Shown here piece by piece: positions 45,131 to 55,218 of a stretch of DNA of 64,000 nt. Source of the DNA: Cryptomeria japonica (taxonomy: Eukaryota; Streptophyta; Pinopsida; Cupressales; Cupressaceae); contig NC_081407.1 in the NCBI RefSeq assembly GCF_030272615.1, positions 377,445,132 through 377,509,131 of the forward strand. The letters are read 5' to 3'. The first letter of the stretch is position 1. Each line of letters begins with the position of its first letter. The notes beneath the pieces are model-generated. The model did no database searches. It was not told where the DNA came from and saw nothing but the letters and a program-made list of their open reading frames with translations. The translations under genes were made by a program, and so were the position numbers.

Positions 45131-45424
45131 ATGAGCAGGGTGGGGGAATCCATGGAGTCCAAAGTACAAAAAGTTGCAGGACGTGAAGTTACAACTGGTA
45201 ACTCTAATTCCAATGCAACCATGGGCGGATTCAAACGCCTCTACATGAATTTCTTGCATCCTCTCCACTCATATTCCCATCATAAGCACTGTTCTTCGCT
45301 GAATGAAGATGTCATCAGGCTTTCTCTCTCACTGTTTTCAGTTCACTACTATGAAAGAAGGCTTGAATCTTTCAGGACCAGAATGCCTCCAATTTTAAGA
45401 TCCATTCAGGCATTACTGCAATAG
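45131..45424 (+). CDS. Small orphan gene, 97 aa
   Basis: Open from ATG 45131 to a stop at 45422-45424. The protein starts MSRVGESMESKVQKVAGREV, then has a polar Gly/Asn/Ser stretch, a His-rich part (HPLHSYSHHKHCS) and a basic, leucine-rich C-terminus (RLSLSLFSVHYYERRLESFR, MPPILRSIQALLQ). No signal peptide or named domain. A good TATA box lies upstream and the C-terminal part with its 3' flank is also present at 27186-27291. It may be a genuine lineage-specific gene or a chance ORF in a duplicated segment. Introns cannot be excluded. Confidence 0.45.
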   Translation: MSRVGESMESKVQKVAGREVTTGNSNSNATMGGFKRLYMNFLHPLHSYSHHKHCSSLNEDVIRLSLSLFSVHYYERRLESFRTRMPPILRSIQALLQ

Positions 45425-45515
45425 TTCAGCCTCCAGATTCCTGCACAGATATGGTGGAAAAATCAATGAAAGAGAATCAAAAGGGCATGTTTTATATGAG
45501 GCCTGCAGTAAATAA

Positions 45516-45928
45516 TAATGGAGGTTTTTTTTGACATCTGGTCTGTAGATGGATTGGCTTTGCCCTAATTGAGTTGCCAATGAGAAGTTAGCTATTTAAG
45601 ATTTGAGTCCTGTTTGTCCTGCTCCAAACAGTTTAGGGCATGTTTAGGTTTTCAAATTTTGATATATTAAATTTATTGTCAAAGGCAATGGATTTTCATG
45701 ATTATTGTTCTTTCTCTTTATTTGGCGACACTATCAGTCTCTCCGGCATGAATGAGATCACATATCAGATTTAGTGTCTCATTCAGAATCATGCTTATGT
45801 TATGGCGTTAATTACTTATTTGCAGAAAAGTGCTCTCCTTTTTTTCTTTGTTGAAGATAATTCTGCATGAATGAGATCACATAAAAAACGAATATACTAA
45901 AAAATAGTGACGTAATAGCATTTATTAC
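45516..45928. other. AT-rich spacer before the copia LTR; no gene
   Basis: Contains no frame of note. GCATGAATGAGATCACAT occurs twice (about 45747 and 45867). Confidence 0.45.
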
Positions 45929-46380
45929 TGTTGGTGTAATTATTTATTCATCTTGGATATAATTAAACTTTACTTAAGTTTACTTAGGTACATGCATAAC
46001 ATTGTAATTTGCATATGAGACACTTAGGTAGATGTGATACATTGGAAGTCTGTATGTAGGAGAATTTCCACCTTTTATGGTGTGATCTTGTTGTTACATT
46101 CCATCTTTGGGTGATCCACCTCATGTGGAATATTTTACTATTTCTCCTGCCTACCCTTGCATCTCATTGAGCCACATGTCATCATTGTGTGCTTTCTTGT
46201 CTCTTAGTCTTGCCTTTATAAGCATGTTCATCTACATTTTATGTAACAATTCTGATGATCCAGTTGATCTCTTTTGCATCTTAATAGGAATACAGTTTAT
46301 TCTTGTCATATTTTATCTCTCTTATCATTGTGCTATCTTATGGTCTCTTTGATCTTGGTTTCTTCAAGCATAATCTCACA
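45929..46380 (+). repeat. Copia-2 5' LTR
   Basis: Starts TGTTGGTGTAATTA and ends AATCTCACA just before the primer site. A TATA-like CTTTATAAG lies at 46214-46222. The right boundary is firm from the primer site; the left one rests on the canonical copia start sequence. Confidence 0.65.
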
Positions 46381-46398
46381 TAGTATCAGAGCGGTTGG
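46381..46398 (+). promoter_or_regulatory. Primer-binding site of Copia-2 (initiator tRNA-Met)
   Basis: TAGTATCAGAGCGGTTGG follows the LTR end CACA. One base differs from the standard TGGTATCAGAGC, complementary to plant initiator tRNA-Met. Confidence 0.85.
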
Positions 46399-48095
46399 AG
46401 CACCTTTGTATAGCCTTTGGAGAGATTTTGAAGGAGGTCAAGAGGCAGATCTGAGGAGAAACATCTTCTAGAGGCATCCTAGACCAAATCCAACCTCACC
46501 ATTGAGTCCAGGTAGCCGTTTCCATGAAATTTGACTATAAATTTGCCTATATTGGGTGAGAAGTCAATTTCGGGGCTTAGAGGAGACAATCAACCTATTA
46601 GGCTGTATGATACGATTTTTGTTAAAAATAATAATTTTATTCCTCTGCAAATTTTATTCCAAATTTTCATTATTTTAAATTCGTAGTTTTTCATTTTTTT
46701 TTAAGTCTTATTGTTAAATAAAAATAAATAAAAAATTCTATTATTTGGGGGGGGATTTTACCCCACCCCCCGTACCGTACGTAACCTGCGTGTTTGCAGG
46801 CACAGTCGATCCTCCCGCCACAACCATCTGTACCTCCCAGCAACCCGCTACACCTACCGACGGCCTGCTCCTCCCCGTTGATGGTCTATCACCGGCCTCC
46901 GTCTCTGGCTAATCCGCCGCCTCCGGCTGTACATCCTCCACCCATCGTCATTGGGCATCCTCTCGCCAGGCTTATCCTTTCTGGCCACTGTCCTTGGACT
47001 TCCCGCAGCTGTCGGGAATCATCACCAGTAGCCTGCACACGTGGTGGCTACTCTCCATAATCGTCAACGGCACCGACATCAGCAACCGGCCATTTTTTGT
47101 GCCACTCCATAATTGTCAACGGCACCGACATCAGCAACCGGCCATTTTTTGTGCCACGCAGGTGCCACGTGGCATGTTCTGATTCCTCCTGCCATCTACT
47201 CCTTCCACGCCAAGTCAGTGCCCTGTCACCCGACACTTGTACGCCAACTCGATGCCACATTAGCAGTACGGCCTGCCTAGTTGACCTGCCACACAGAATT
47301 CCATGTCATTTGTACGACCACCACCTAAGCATCCTTGTCAGCAGATCCATATGGTACATCATCTTTTTCCACCAATCGGATTGTGACATGTCATCAATCC
47401 GTACAGTTCGGATGTATAGTCAGCAGGGGAGTGAAGTTTTCTGCAACGGTCATACAGCCATCAAATTTAACACAGTGGTTCTTGACGTCATCTTTTTTTT
47501 GAGAATCTAGCAGACCCCTCTCATTGAGCTTTTTGATTTTGGAGTTCAACTTCAAATGGCCATACCTTGCTCGTTTTTGCTCCTTTTTTGGTGCAATTTT
47601 TTTTGAAATGGGCTAAGTTTTGTGTAATTTCACATGGTGTTGTTATTTTCTGATTTGGGTGGACATATTTTTCAGAAAATTTAGTTTTTGGTGACTGTAC
47701 TTGTCCAATCCCCATTTCTGCAACTTCCAGGACTCCGTTTGGGCTCATACGAACTCCTTTTCAGGTGCCCTTTTCTTTTTAAGTGCATAATTTTTTGTCT
47801 ACTTTCATAATTTGCTATCAATTTTCAGTGATTTTGAGTGGAAATTGTACTTTCATCATATGGTCTTTTTTGACCAATTTGGCGCTTGTATTGCATAGAT
47901 CTATCTTTTTGGTCTTTTGAATTGTAGTTCTAAGCCTATTGGGGCAATTGTAAAACAAAATCAAAAGTCCACCTTGTCATTGTTTGCAAGTGGCCTATTG
48001 TACACACACTACATATAAAGTGCTAGGGGGTACTTTGATTGAGTGAATTTGGGGAGGGCGTCTCTTTTGCTTTTGTGTTCTTTCTTTTTTCTACT
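46399..48095 (+). other. Copia-2 leader with a GC-rich insert-like block
   Basis: 46740-47510 is C-rich and far richer in GC than its surroundings. It starts with a G8 run then ACCCCACCCCCCGTACCGTA and a splice-acceptor-like GTGTTTGCAGGC at 46790-46801. A frame at 46794-47060 encodes a Pro-rich peptide. It holds a 52-bp tandem duplication. The remainder (47515-48095) is ordinary leader. The block could be captured host DNA, but I cannot name a source. Confidence 0.5.
47053..47156. repeat. 52-bp tandem duplication
   Basis: Two units starting CTCCATAATCGTCAACGGCA (47053) and CTCCATAATTGTCAACGGCA (47105) are identical apart from one C/T change. The near identity implies recent slippage or unequal exchange inside the GC-rich block. 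Confidence 0.95.
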
Positions 48096-49024
48096 ATGGG
48101 TTCTCCTAAGTTTCCTCTTTTAACCCCTCATAATTATGCTACATGAAAAATTGATGCATGGAGTAAACTAATGGAAAAAGGGTTAACTCATTACATTGAT
48201 GGAACTATTGTTGCTCCTGTTGATCCTAAGGTTGATCCTAATTCTCACTTGGATTGGCTCACTAAGAACATCATGGCAATTGTTACCTTAAGAAAGTATG
48301 TATCAAAGGATCTCATCTTTCATATTGAAAAATGTACCTTAATTAAGGATGCTTGGGAAAAGTTTCAAGACTTGTATGGTCAAGTTGATGAGATTAGGGG
48401 CTATCAAATTGATAGTGATCTCACCATGTTAGATCCCAAGAACTTTGATACTATACAAGATTATGCCACTAAGGCAAAAGAGTTGAGGGCACAACTCAAG
48501 GATTGTGGCATTGATAAGAAGGATACTCAATTGATCTTCAATTTGATGGGCAAACTTCCACAAGAATATGCAGCATTTGTTTCTAGTTTTGAAACCCATA
48601 GGATGACAATGGGTTCAATCTACACAATGCCTACATTTGATGCTTTCATTGAAATGTTGATGATGGAACAAACTAAGTTGATAAGCATGGGCATTCTTAA
48701 GACTTCTAAGTTTCAAGCATTAGTGGCAAATCAAGGAAACAACTTGGAAATCAAGGAAGGGATAACTCAAACAAGAAGAAAGGCAAATCAAAGCCTAAGG
48801 ACAAAGCACCACCTTCTCTACAACAAGGAGATTCATCCTCTTCCAAGAAGGACAATTCACCAAAGAAGGAGAGACTTGCTTGTGCCTATTGTAAAAAGGT
48901 TGGTCATGAGGAGCATCGTTGTCATTCTAAGAAGATTGATGAGCTCACACACATCCTGAAAAAGAACAACATTGATTTGCCTAATGCCTTCAAGAAAGAG
49001 GATTCATCACCTTCCACTTCCTCA
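48096..49024 (+). pseudogene. Copia-2 gag with zinc knuckle
   Basis: True start is ATG 48096 (MGSPKFPLLTPHNYAT), with an in-frame TGA at 48144 where copia gag has Trp (NYATWKIDAW is the expected form). It then continues from 48171: MEKGLTHYIDGT, WEKFQDLYGQVDEIRG, LRAQLKDCGIDKKDTQLIFN, MGKLPQEYAAFVSSFETH. After VANQGNN near 48740 one base is lost; the next frame gives a Lys-rich linker and CAYCKKVGHEEHRC (48892-48933), a CCHC knuckle. Gag forms the virus-like particle and the knuckle binds RNA. A stop at SSK ends the piece near 49029. Confidence 0.85.
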
Positions 49025-49417
49025 AAATAAAAGGGGAAAGGGAAAGCATTCATGGCCTCAACAAGTGGTAAGACTCACTCTTTTTGGAAAAGAAAAGGAC
49101 AAGCTCTTTGTGCTACTTCAAGTCGTGATTCAGGTAGATGGCTTCTAGATTCAGGGGTTTCTCATCATATTGCATCTTCGCATACTATGTTTTCTAAATT
49201 TAGGCCTTGCACCATGCTGCAAATTTTAATGGGCAATCATACATACATGGATGTGATTGGGAAAGGAACTATTGCCATTGGGGATAACTCCTTCAATAAT
49301 GTGTTGTGTGTACCCCACTTGACAAACAATCTTATTTCCATCTATCAAATCACACATGGGGCAACAAAGAAAATTATGGAGTTCACACCTCAGTTAGTTT
49401 TCATTAGAGACTTGTAG
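49025..49417 (+). pseudogene. Copia-2 protease core
   Basis: The frame beginning KGKGKAFMASTSG continues to RWLLDSGVSHHIASSHTMFS, the copia aspartic protease site (normal form DSGAS.H). It goes on with VIGKGTIAIG, NNVLCVPHLTNNLISIYQIT. The catalytic Asp-Ser-Gly is kept. The end at 49417 falls where copia Pol would run on toward integrase; a following NRAIIATRVVDHASRLYSF (49418-49475) is the last recognisable Pol sequence. Confidence 0.8.
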
Positions 49418-49444
49418 AATAGAGCTATCATTGCGACTAGGGTT

Positions 49445-50116
49445 GTGGATCATGCATCTCGTTTATATTCCTTTTCAGATTTTGTTCCTATTGAAGAGGA
49501 TGATTCTTCACATGATGATTCTACATATGATGATCACAAGAAATGTGATGATTCAGATTTTGAGGAGAACTTTGGGTACTTGAACTTGAGGATTCTCACA
49601 TGTGACCTCATTCTTAAGCCTTGCATTCCATCTCCTCCTATTGATATCACATCACCTCTTGCACCTGATAATGTGGATAGAGTGACAGTTTTGCCTTCTT
49701 GTGATTCAGTGTAGCAGGATATATCTTGTCTTCCAGCTTCAATTTTTTGGGATGAGTACTTGACAGACATTGTAGGTTTGTTTGTGAAATCCTACATTGC
49801 AGATTTGGGAGACATCATTGATGATATTCATCTTTTCTTTGATGAAAATGATCCTTTTTCGATTATTGCGAGGGAGCACTCTGACCCTCTTGTTCATTCT
49901 CTACATGATCATTCCTTCGAGGTTGACATGATTGTGGATCCTTATGTACAACGGTTGAAGGAGGTTTCTTTATCTTTTGAGGAGACATGTGAGTCTTTTG
50001 GACATGTTCTACATTCATCTCCACTAGATCTTGGAGTTCCTTTTTCAGCAGTATGGAGTAGTTCACCACCTTTGAAGGGGGTAACTTTGAGCATCAACAT
50101 AGGGACACTTGAGTAG
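49445..50116 (+). pseudogene. Copia-2 acidic region replacing integrase and RT
   Basis: After DHASRLYSFSDFVPI the sequence turns strongly acidic (EEDDSSHDDSTYDDHKKCDD) and carries on, past one stop at 49712, through SYIADLGDIIDDIHLFFDEN and FEVDMIVDPYVQRLKEVSLS to GVTLSINIGTLE. No integrase HHCC/DDE or RT motifs occur. Frame retention over 220 codons with a single stop suggests this was once a translated product. It may correspond to a special C-terminal module of a non-autonomous copia family. Confidence 0.5.
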
Positions 50117-50557
50117 TTTTCAGAGATTCTATTCATCATGAGTTTTTTTCCAACATCTTCCCTTCATGATTGGGGAGACTTCATGGATACACATTTGGTA
50201 TTGTTTCTTCCTAAGGGGAGGAAGGTTGTTCGATGTTCATGGAGAAGTTTATTCATTTAGCATCGAGCTTCTACCATTGGTGCAGATTCTACATTGAGGG
50301 GGAGGGGGGGCTACCTACACTCTCTTCTTCTCTCATATGGGGGGACTTTTTCCTCACATGGGGTTTTGTCCTTCACATACTTCTATGAGATTTATTTGTA
50401 TATAGTTTTTATATCTCTTTTGGGGGAAGGTTTTTTCCCATTGGCTTTTTCTCTATTTTCCCGCTTTATGAGATATTGCATTGGTTTGCATGCATTTTCA
50501 TTTGTACATGGGCACCTAACATGGCCTTGTAGTCGGGACCCATCTTGCATTGCTTAG
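50117..50557 (+). other. Copia-2 3' end and purine tract
   Basis: The G-rich tract at 50293-50310 would prime plus-strand synthesis. The following 250 bases (TTCTCTCATATGGGGGGACT, TTTTGGGGGAAGG) show further G-runs but no LTR start like TGTTGGTGTAATTA. No gene. Confidence 0.45.
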
Positions 50558-51706
50558 TGTAGTGTCATAAAATTGCAACCCCTACAATTTTAACCATATT
50601 TTAGGTCCTCACTTCCACGGCGACATCTTCTTCCCTAACCAAGACCTATTTCTCCATTCTCACCACTTGATCCCTTCCTGTTTGAGCCCTGAGGTAGCCT
50701 CAGGACCCTGTCCAAGGCCCAAGATAGGGTAGAACAAGGGCATGGCGCCCCTATCCCACCCTCTTAGGGTGGCCCCAAGATAGGTCCCCTCGCACTTCGG
50801 GATCCCAAAACTTCCCGATGTGGGCCTTTGGTGAGATGAATTAATCTTCTGAGGCATGAATAAAAAGGGAGGTCATTTTCTCATTTGCATAAGAAGGAAT
50901 TAGAGAAGCGAGAATTAGATAGGCAGGAATTAGATAAGCAAGCATAGGCGAAGATATACATCATCAAGCATTCAAGCATTCAAGTCTTCTTCATTCATCC
51001 ATTGGAGCAATATTTCAACATTCATTTGCAAGCATGTATGTGTCTTAGGGTTTTGTCATGTTACAAGTCATTCCACGCAACACTTGTGATTACATTCAAG
51101 AAGCAAAGCAATCATCATCAACAAGTTGCAGATCTACAAGGTCTACATTTCCATTGTTTACATTCAAGCATTTGCAATTACTTTCTTTCAAGGTTGATTC
51201 CTCAACCGAGGTTTGACTGAGGCAAACCCCTATCCAAAACCTCTTTTTCCTCTCTTTTTTGTGTGTAGGTTGCAGGTGCGCTACTATAATTGTAGGTTTG
51301 GGCTTCATTTGCAGAGACAAAAGAACCCTTTTCATTTCATGGATTTTGTGGAGGACCATTTACACTCCCACCACGGTCCCGACGACTTTTCTCCAAATTT
51401 GTAGGGCAGATCCGGATCAGTCTAATTAGCTCAAATCCAAAGTTACAGGTTGATCCCGAACTGGTAGCTCTTCATTTCACTCATTTTCTCTCTCTTTTCC
51501 ACATAGTCAACTTTCTCATTTACAAAAGAGGGTAAATCACACTTTAACCCTTTCAATCCACTTGGAATTTGCATCCTTTTTTCCCTTGGATTTGGATCTA
51601 GTGGATTCAAGCGTCTCTTTTGAATGTAAATTTCTCCCAAGTGAAAATCATCCTAGTGGCTTCCTTTCTCTCTCCTAGGTGGGGAGTCACTAGGATCCAA
51701 TTTTCC
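50558..51706 (+). repeat. Tat-2 LTR
   Basis: Starts TGTAGTGTCATAAAATTGCA (Tat-1: TGTAGCGTCCTAAAATTGTG). A hairpin GGACC...CACGGTCC lies at 51353-51379. The end is damaged: the Tat-1 ending and the primer-binding site (TTTACATTTTGGTGAACC) are deleted at about 51706. Confidence 0.7.
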
Positions 51707-52132
51707 ACTTGTTAGATCTAATTAATTGCAATTTGAATTTCAAATTTTCATTTCCAAGTTTGATCTATTTGCAAATTTTAGAGGTTAATTGCACAAAAAC
51801 CCTAATTTTTCATTTTGAGAAAATTAAGCTTGTGAAATTAAAAATTTTAATTACTTTTTTTAGATCTGATTTCTATTTCAAAATTGCAATTCAAATCTAT
51901 CTCTTTATTCTAAAAATTCAGTGGCTAAATCATAAAACCCTAATTTTTAAGATATTTCTATTTTCGACCTTTTACTACAAATTTGACCGATCTAGACATC
52001 TCCAAATCAATTGTTTTTTCTGGATTCCGCAATAATATCATAATACCTATCATCCTTTAAAATTTTGAAAAAATTTGGTTAGACCGTGTGCACTTTTGCC
52101 ACGGTCCTCATCTTTTTTCCCAACATTTCCTT

Positions 52133-53840
52133 GTTGATTGCTATGAAGGCGGTCTCGTCAATGATCCATAAGTGCCTCAAGTTTCCCCATGAGGGTTCGA
52201 CACATGTCATCCAAGATATTGGATATCGACCCCTAGTAGCCCATGGGGATTTTTTGTTAGATCATTTTTGGTGTGCTCCAGTGGGGCCCATGCTTCCCCA
52301 CAATTATTTGATGTATCGCGTGTACTATCAGTATAAGACAGGGGAGTCGGCTCCTAAATCATCATAGCCTAGTTTTTTGTTGCCTCTCCCTGCATCGACC
52401 TCTGCTCCATCTATTCTGATGATGGAGTGGGTGGTGCCTCATGTCCCCTCATCATTGGGGGTCGAGGCTAAGCCTACTCCTCTGGGTAGACCTCCATGTC
52501 CGCCTAGGACTATACAACCTCCAGTGGTGTCTTTCATTCCTATGACTGCACTAGTGCAGACAAGGGAAAGGCACCCATGTTGTTAAAGTCTACGACCCAC
52601 CCTCCCTTTGAGCTCCCAATCATGGCTGATATCCCCCATCCCTCTCATTATGAGAAAAGGAAGTGTTCCTCTCGATTTCGTTCATCATCACTCGCTCCTA
52701 CTTCGTAGCCCACGTCGGTACCCTCCATTCCCCCGGTCGCTCCTCGAGTGAAGTGGGCTAGGGCGCCCATTACTATGAATGTTGTGCCTATTCTGGATGC
52801 ACCTCTTGCTTCATCGGTTGGGCCTTCTCCTATCACTGACATGGTTCTGGAGGCCTCTCCTATGGAAAATGATGCTCCTAAATCCTCTCGAGCTTCCATT
52901 GGTGGCCCTCATCTTCATTGTAATCAGCATGCGCATGAGCATAAATACTATTGATGGGCCATGGCTCAAGAGTGCGATGTCGCTCTGCAGGTTGTTGCTA
53001 CATTTGCGGCACCCAGCTCTATCGCATCATCTCCTACTTCGTCTAGCATTCTTGTTTATACATTTTCTTCAGTTTTGCTTCCAGCTGCTTTGGGGCCTCT
53101 TGACGAACCTCCCCCTGAACAGGTGCAGGTCTTCATTGCCCCTTCTCTAGAGCTGCCCCTTATCACCTCTTTTTCAGACATGCCTTCATTATCTCAACCC
53201 ATTATTATGCTACATATACAAGTGACGTCTAGTGTAGCTCTTTCTACTCCCCATGTTTCATAGTCACTTCAGCATCCGAGCTTTCCTAGAGTCCTTCAGC
53301 CTGCTACGGTTGACAGGAGACCCGTTTCTCTTGTGCGACCCAAACTCAATTTTGAGCAAGGCCCTATTGTAGAATTTTGATATCGAAAATCCTTGTAGGT
53401 ATGATCCCCGCCCTCTTCTATGCCTATTTCAGTGCCTATTGGTTTACATGTTTTTGTGTGTGTAATTGAGAAGGCCCCGTCTTTGCCTGAATTTGTCGCT
53501 GCCCCTTGTCCAGAGGTTAGCAGTCATTTCCTTGTTTTATCTTCTCCAAGTGAGTCACCTACTTCTTCTATGAAGGCTTGCATGTTCGAATCCTTGGAGA
53601 ATATCCCGGCCTTGTCCACAATCTTCATGTGATTGTTGACCCTTACATCCTCCAAGCCTGTGAACACAGACGTTGTTGTTGCTTCGTCCCTTGCCCTCGC
53701 TGCTGGTGAGGCACTCGATGAAGCTCTTGTTGTTGTCCCTCTCCGAGCTCTTCCTTCTTCTCCCTATGATCTATATTGGGAGGACAATTATCTTCTATAT
53801 GATGACCTTTAGATTGATTATCTTTTATCTCCATCTACTT
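52133..53840 (+). pseudogene. Tat-2 gag/protease C-terminal remnant
   Basis: The frame at 52131-52367 reads AMKAVSSMIHKCLKFPHEGS, DHFWCAPVGPMLPHNYLMYR and YYQYKTG, colinear with Tat-1 SMKAIASPIHKCLKFPHNGE, YFWPKQFQSLPPRSDHLFKS and YQKWKT. Downstream frames (52377-53834) are Pro/Ser/Ala-rich with several stops, like the Tat-1 C-terminal tail but diverged, for example RPPCPPRTIQPPVVSF. It lost gag and zinc-motif coding sequence by deletion and is not functional. Confidence 0.65.
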
Positions 53841-55218
53841 GCATGTGTGCATGATTTTGTTCTCCAGTGCTAGTGTTACATGTTTGTTCTCTCCCGTAAG
53901 ACCTAAGTTTCTTCATAGGCACTTGGATATGGGAGGTTGATTGTCTTTATCCATTGTGCTCTCCAGGAGGACCCAAGTTACTCTATAGGTGCTTGGATAC
54001 AAGAGATTTTTTAACGTATATCTTCTTCTATTTGTCTCTCTACTTTCTCTATTTGTCGCATCTTGCTTTTTCAATATTTGGAGATGATACAAAGCGTTAG
54101 GGGAATATTTTGTGTCTTCTTCCATGTTGACCCATCCTTTTATTTTATCTTTCTCTTCATGTGCTCTTCTTCAAATTTGAGAACTTTGGCGCTATGATGA
54201 TATACCCATCTCGCAATTCTATTACATGTCTTTTGTCACTGTTATGGGTTCTAATGCCAGCCTATCGGATCCCCCTATCCTCTTGCATTTCATTATCAAT
54301 GTTGTGGGAATTTATGTATCACCACCTACTGGTGACATTCCACAGAAACATCTCGTTATGTTGATGTGCCACAACTGCTCTTCTCCTTAGAATAACATGC
54401 CTTTCATGCATATCATTCTAAGGGGGGGCCATCATATCTGCATTTTTGCATGATCTTTATGCTCTTTATTTGTCATTTAGCTTCTTGCATTTCACTTTAT
54501 TTCCATTTGCTTTTTCATGTTTTTCCTAGGTGGGGGCCAAACCACTTGATCTTCTCCTTATCATATTTGCCTAGGTGGGGGTCAAACCACTTGATCTTTT
54601 TGATTTATCTCTTTTGCTCGCCTTGGTAGGGGCCTATCTACTACTTACCAAATATATCTTCGATCGCTCAATCATATGGCTATTTATCGTATCGCTACCC
54701 ATGCCGGCAAATATATCTATGATCACCCTATCATATGGTTATCCATACCGGCATATCTATCGCCCTATTGTATGGTTATCCATACCGACATATTTTATCG
54801 CCCTATCATATGGTCATCCATACTGGCATACATCATCACCCTATCGTATGGATATCTAGCATAACACTCTTTGATATCCATACCAACGCATCTTATATCA
54901 CAGTGGTCTCTTATCTCGTATCTTTTCGTAACTAGGGGCTTTCCTCCAAAGCGAGGTTCATTTCTGTTAGACAATCTTATCTATTACCAATTTTTAAATC
55001 TATCCTTTATCTTGCCATCTGATATGTTAGATTGCAGCTAGCATATTTGTGATGTATCAATTAGCAATATCTATTCCAAATCTCATATGCTTCTTGTTGG
55101 GGGCAATCTCATCTAATCAACGACAATCTGCCTCCCTATCGCAACTCTTTTCTTTATCTTCCTCTACTTTATCTTCACATCTCTCGAAAAAGACATGCTC
55201 GCTAAAGTGGGGGCAAAA
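53841..55218 (+). other. Tat-2 non-coding 3' region with repeats and purine tract
   Basis: Holds two repeats of CTCC(AGG/CGT)AGACC-CAAGTT with a following AGGCACTTGGATA (about 53888-54005), two CCTAGGTGGGGGCCAAACCACTTG blocks (54527 and 54570), the 38-bp tandem array at 54728, and the purine tract at 55203-55218. No RT or integrase coding. Short frames only. Confidence 0.55.
54728..54862. repeat. 38-bp tandem repeat, about 3.5 copies
   Basis: Units start at 54728, 54765, 54803 and 54841, each CTATCATATGGTTATCCATA followed by CCGGCATAT..TCGCC-like sequence. A degenerate earlier unit begins near 54668. Copies differ by several substitutions. Confidence 0.85.

Larger units (their letters stand above)
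41553..45515. repeat. Segmental duplication, copy 2 (partner 7780-27385)
   Basis: Begins AAGGATAAAAGTGGGATATC and ends TATGAGGCCTGCAGTAAAT. It lacks the LINE, Tat-1 and capture-element insertions and so shows the pre-insertion state of each site. It keeps about 350 bases around 44965-45310 that are missing in copy 1. The TE3 LTR portion equivalent to about 17960-21454 is absent. Confidence 0.75.
45929..50310 (+). mobile_element. Non-autonomous Ty1/copia retrotransposon (Copia-2), 3' LTR not found
   Basis: A 452-bp LTR is followed at once by an initiator-Met-type primer site, a long leader, a gag gene, a zinc knuckle, a protease core and a unique acidic region. Integrase and RT are absent. 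A purine tract TTGAGGGGGAGGGGGGG ends near 50310, but no matching LTR follows, so the right end is lost or displaced. Stops and a frameshift in gag show the copy is inactive. Confidence 0.7.
50558..55218 (+). mobile_element. Decayed Tat-like element (Tat-2) with a large internal deletion
   Basis: A relative of Tat-1 in the same orientation. LTR-like 50558-51706 and leader 51707-52130 follow the Tat-1 order: CAAGCATTCAAGCATT, GGTTTGAC..GGCAAACCCC, GTGTGTAGGTTGCAGGT, then GAGGTTAATTGCACAAAAAC. The leader then jumps straight to sequence equal to Tat-1 residue 785 and onward, so about 3 kb of gag is missing. A purine tract AAAGTGGGGGCAAAA ends at 55218, but what follows does not match the 5' LTR. 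Either two related elements recombined or the right LTR belongs to another subfamily. Confidence 0.7.

Noticed and set aside
46107..46471. ORFs in the Copia-2 LTR
   Set aside because: They cross the LTR/primer-site boundary and match no protein; LTR sequence explains them.
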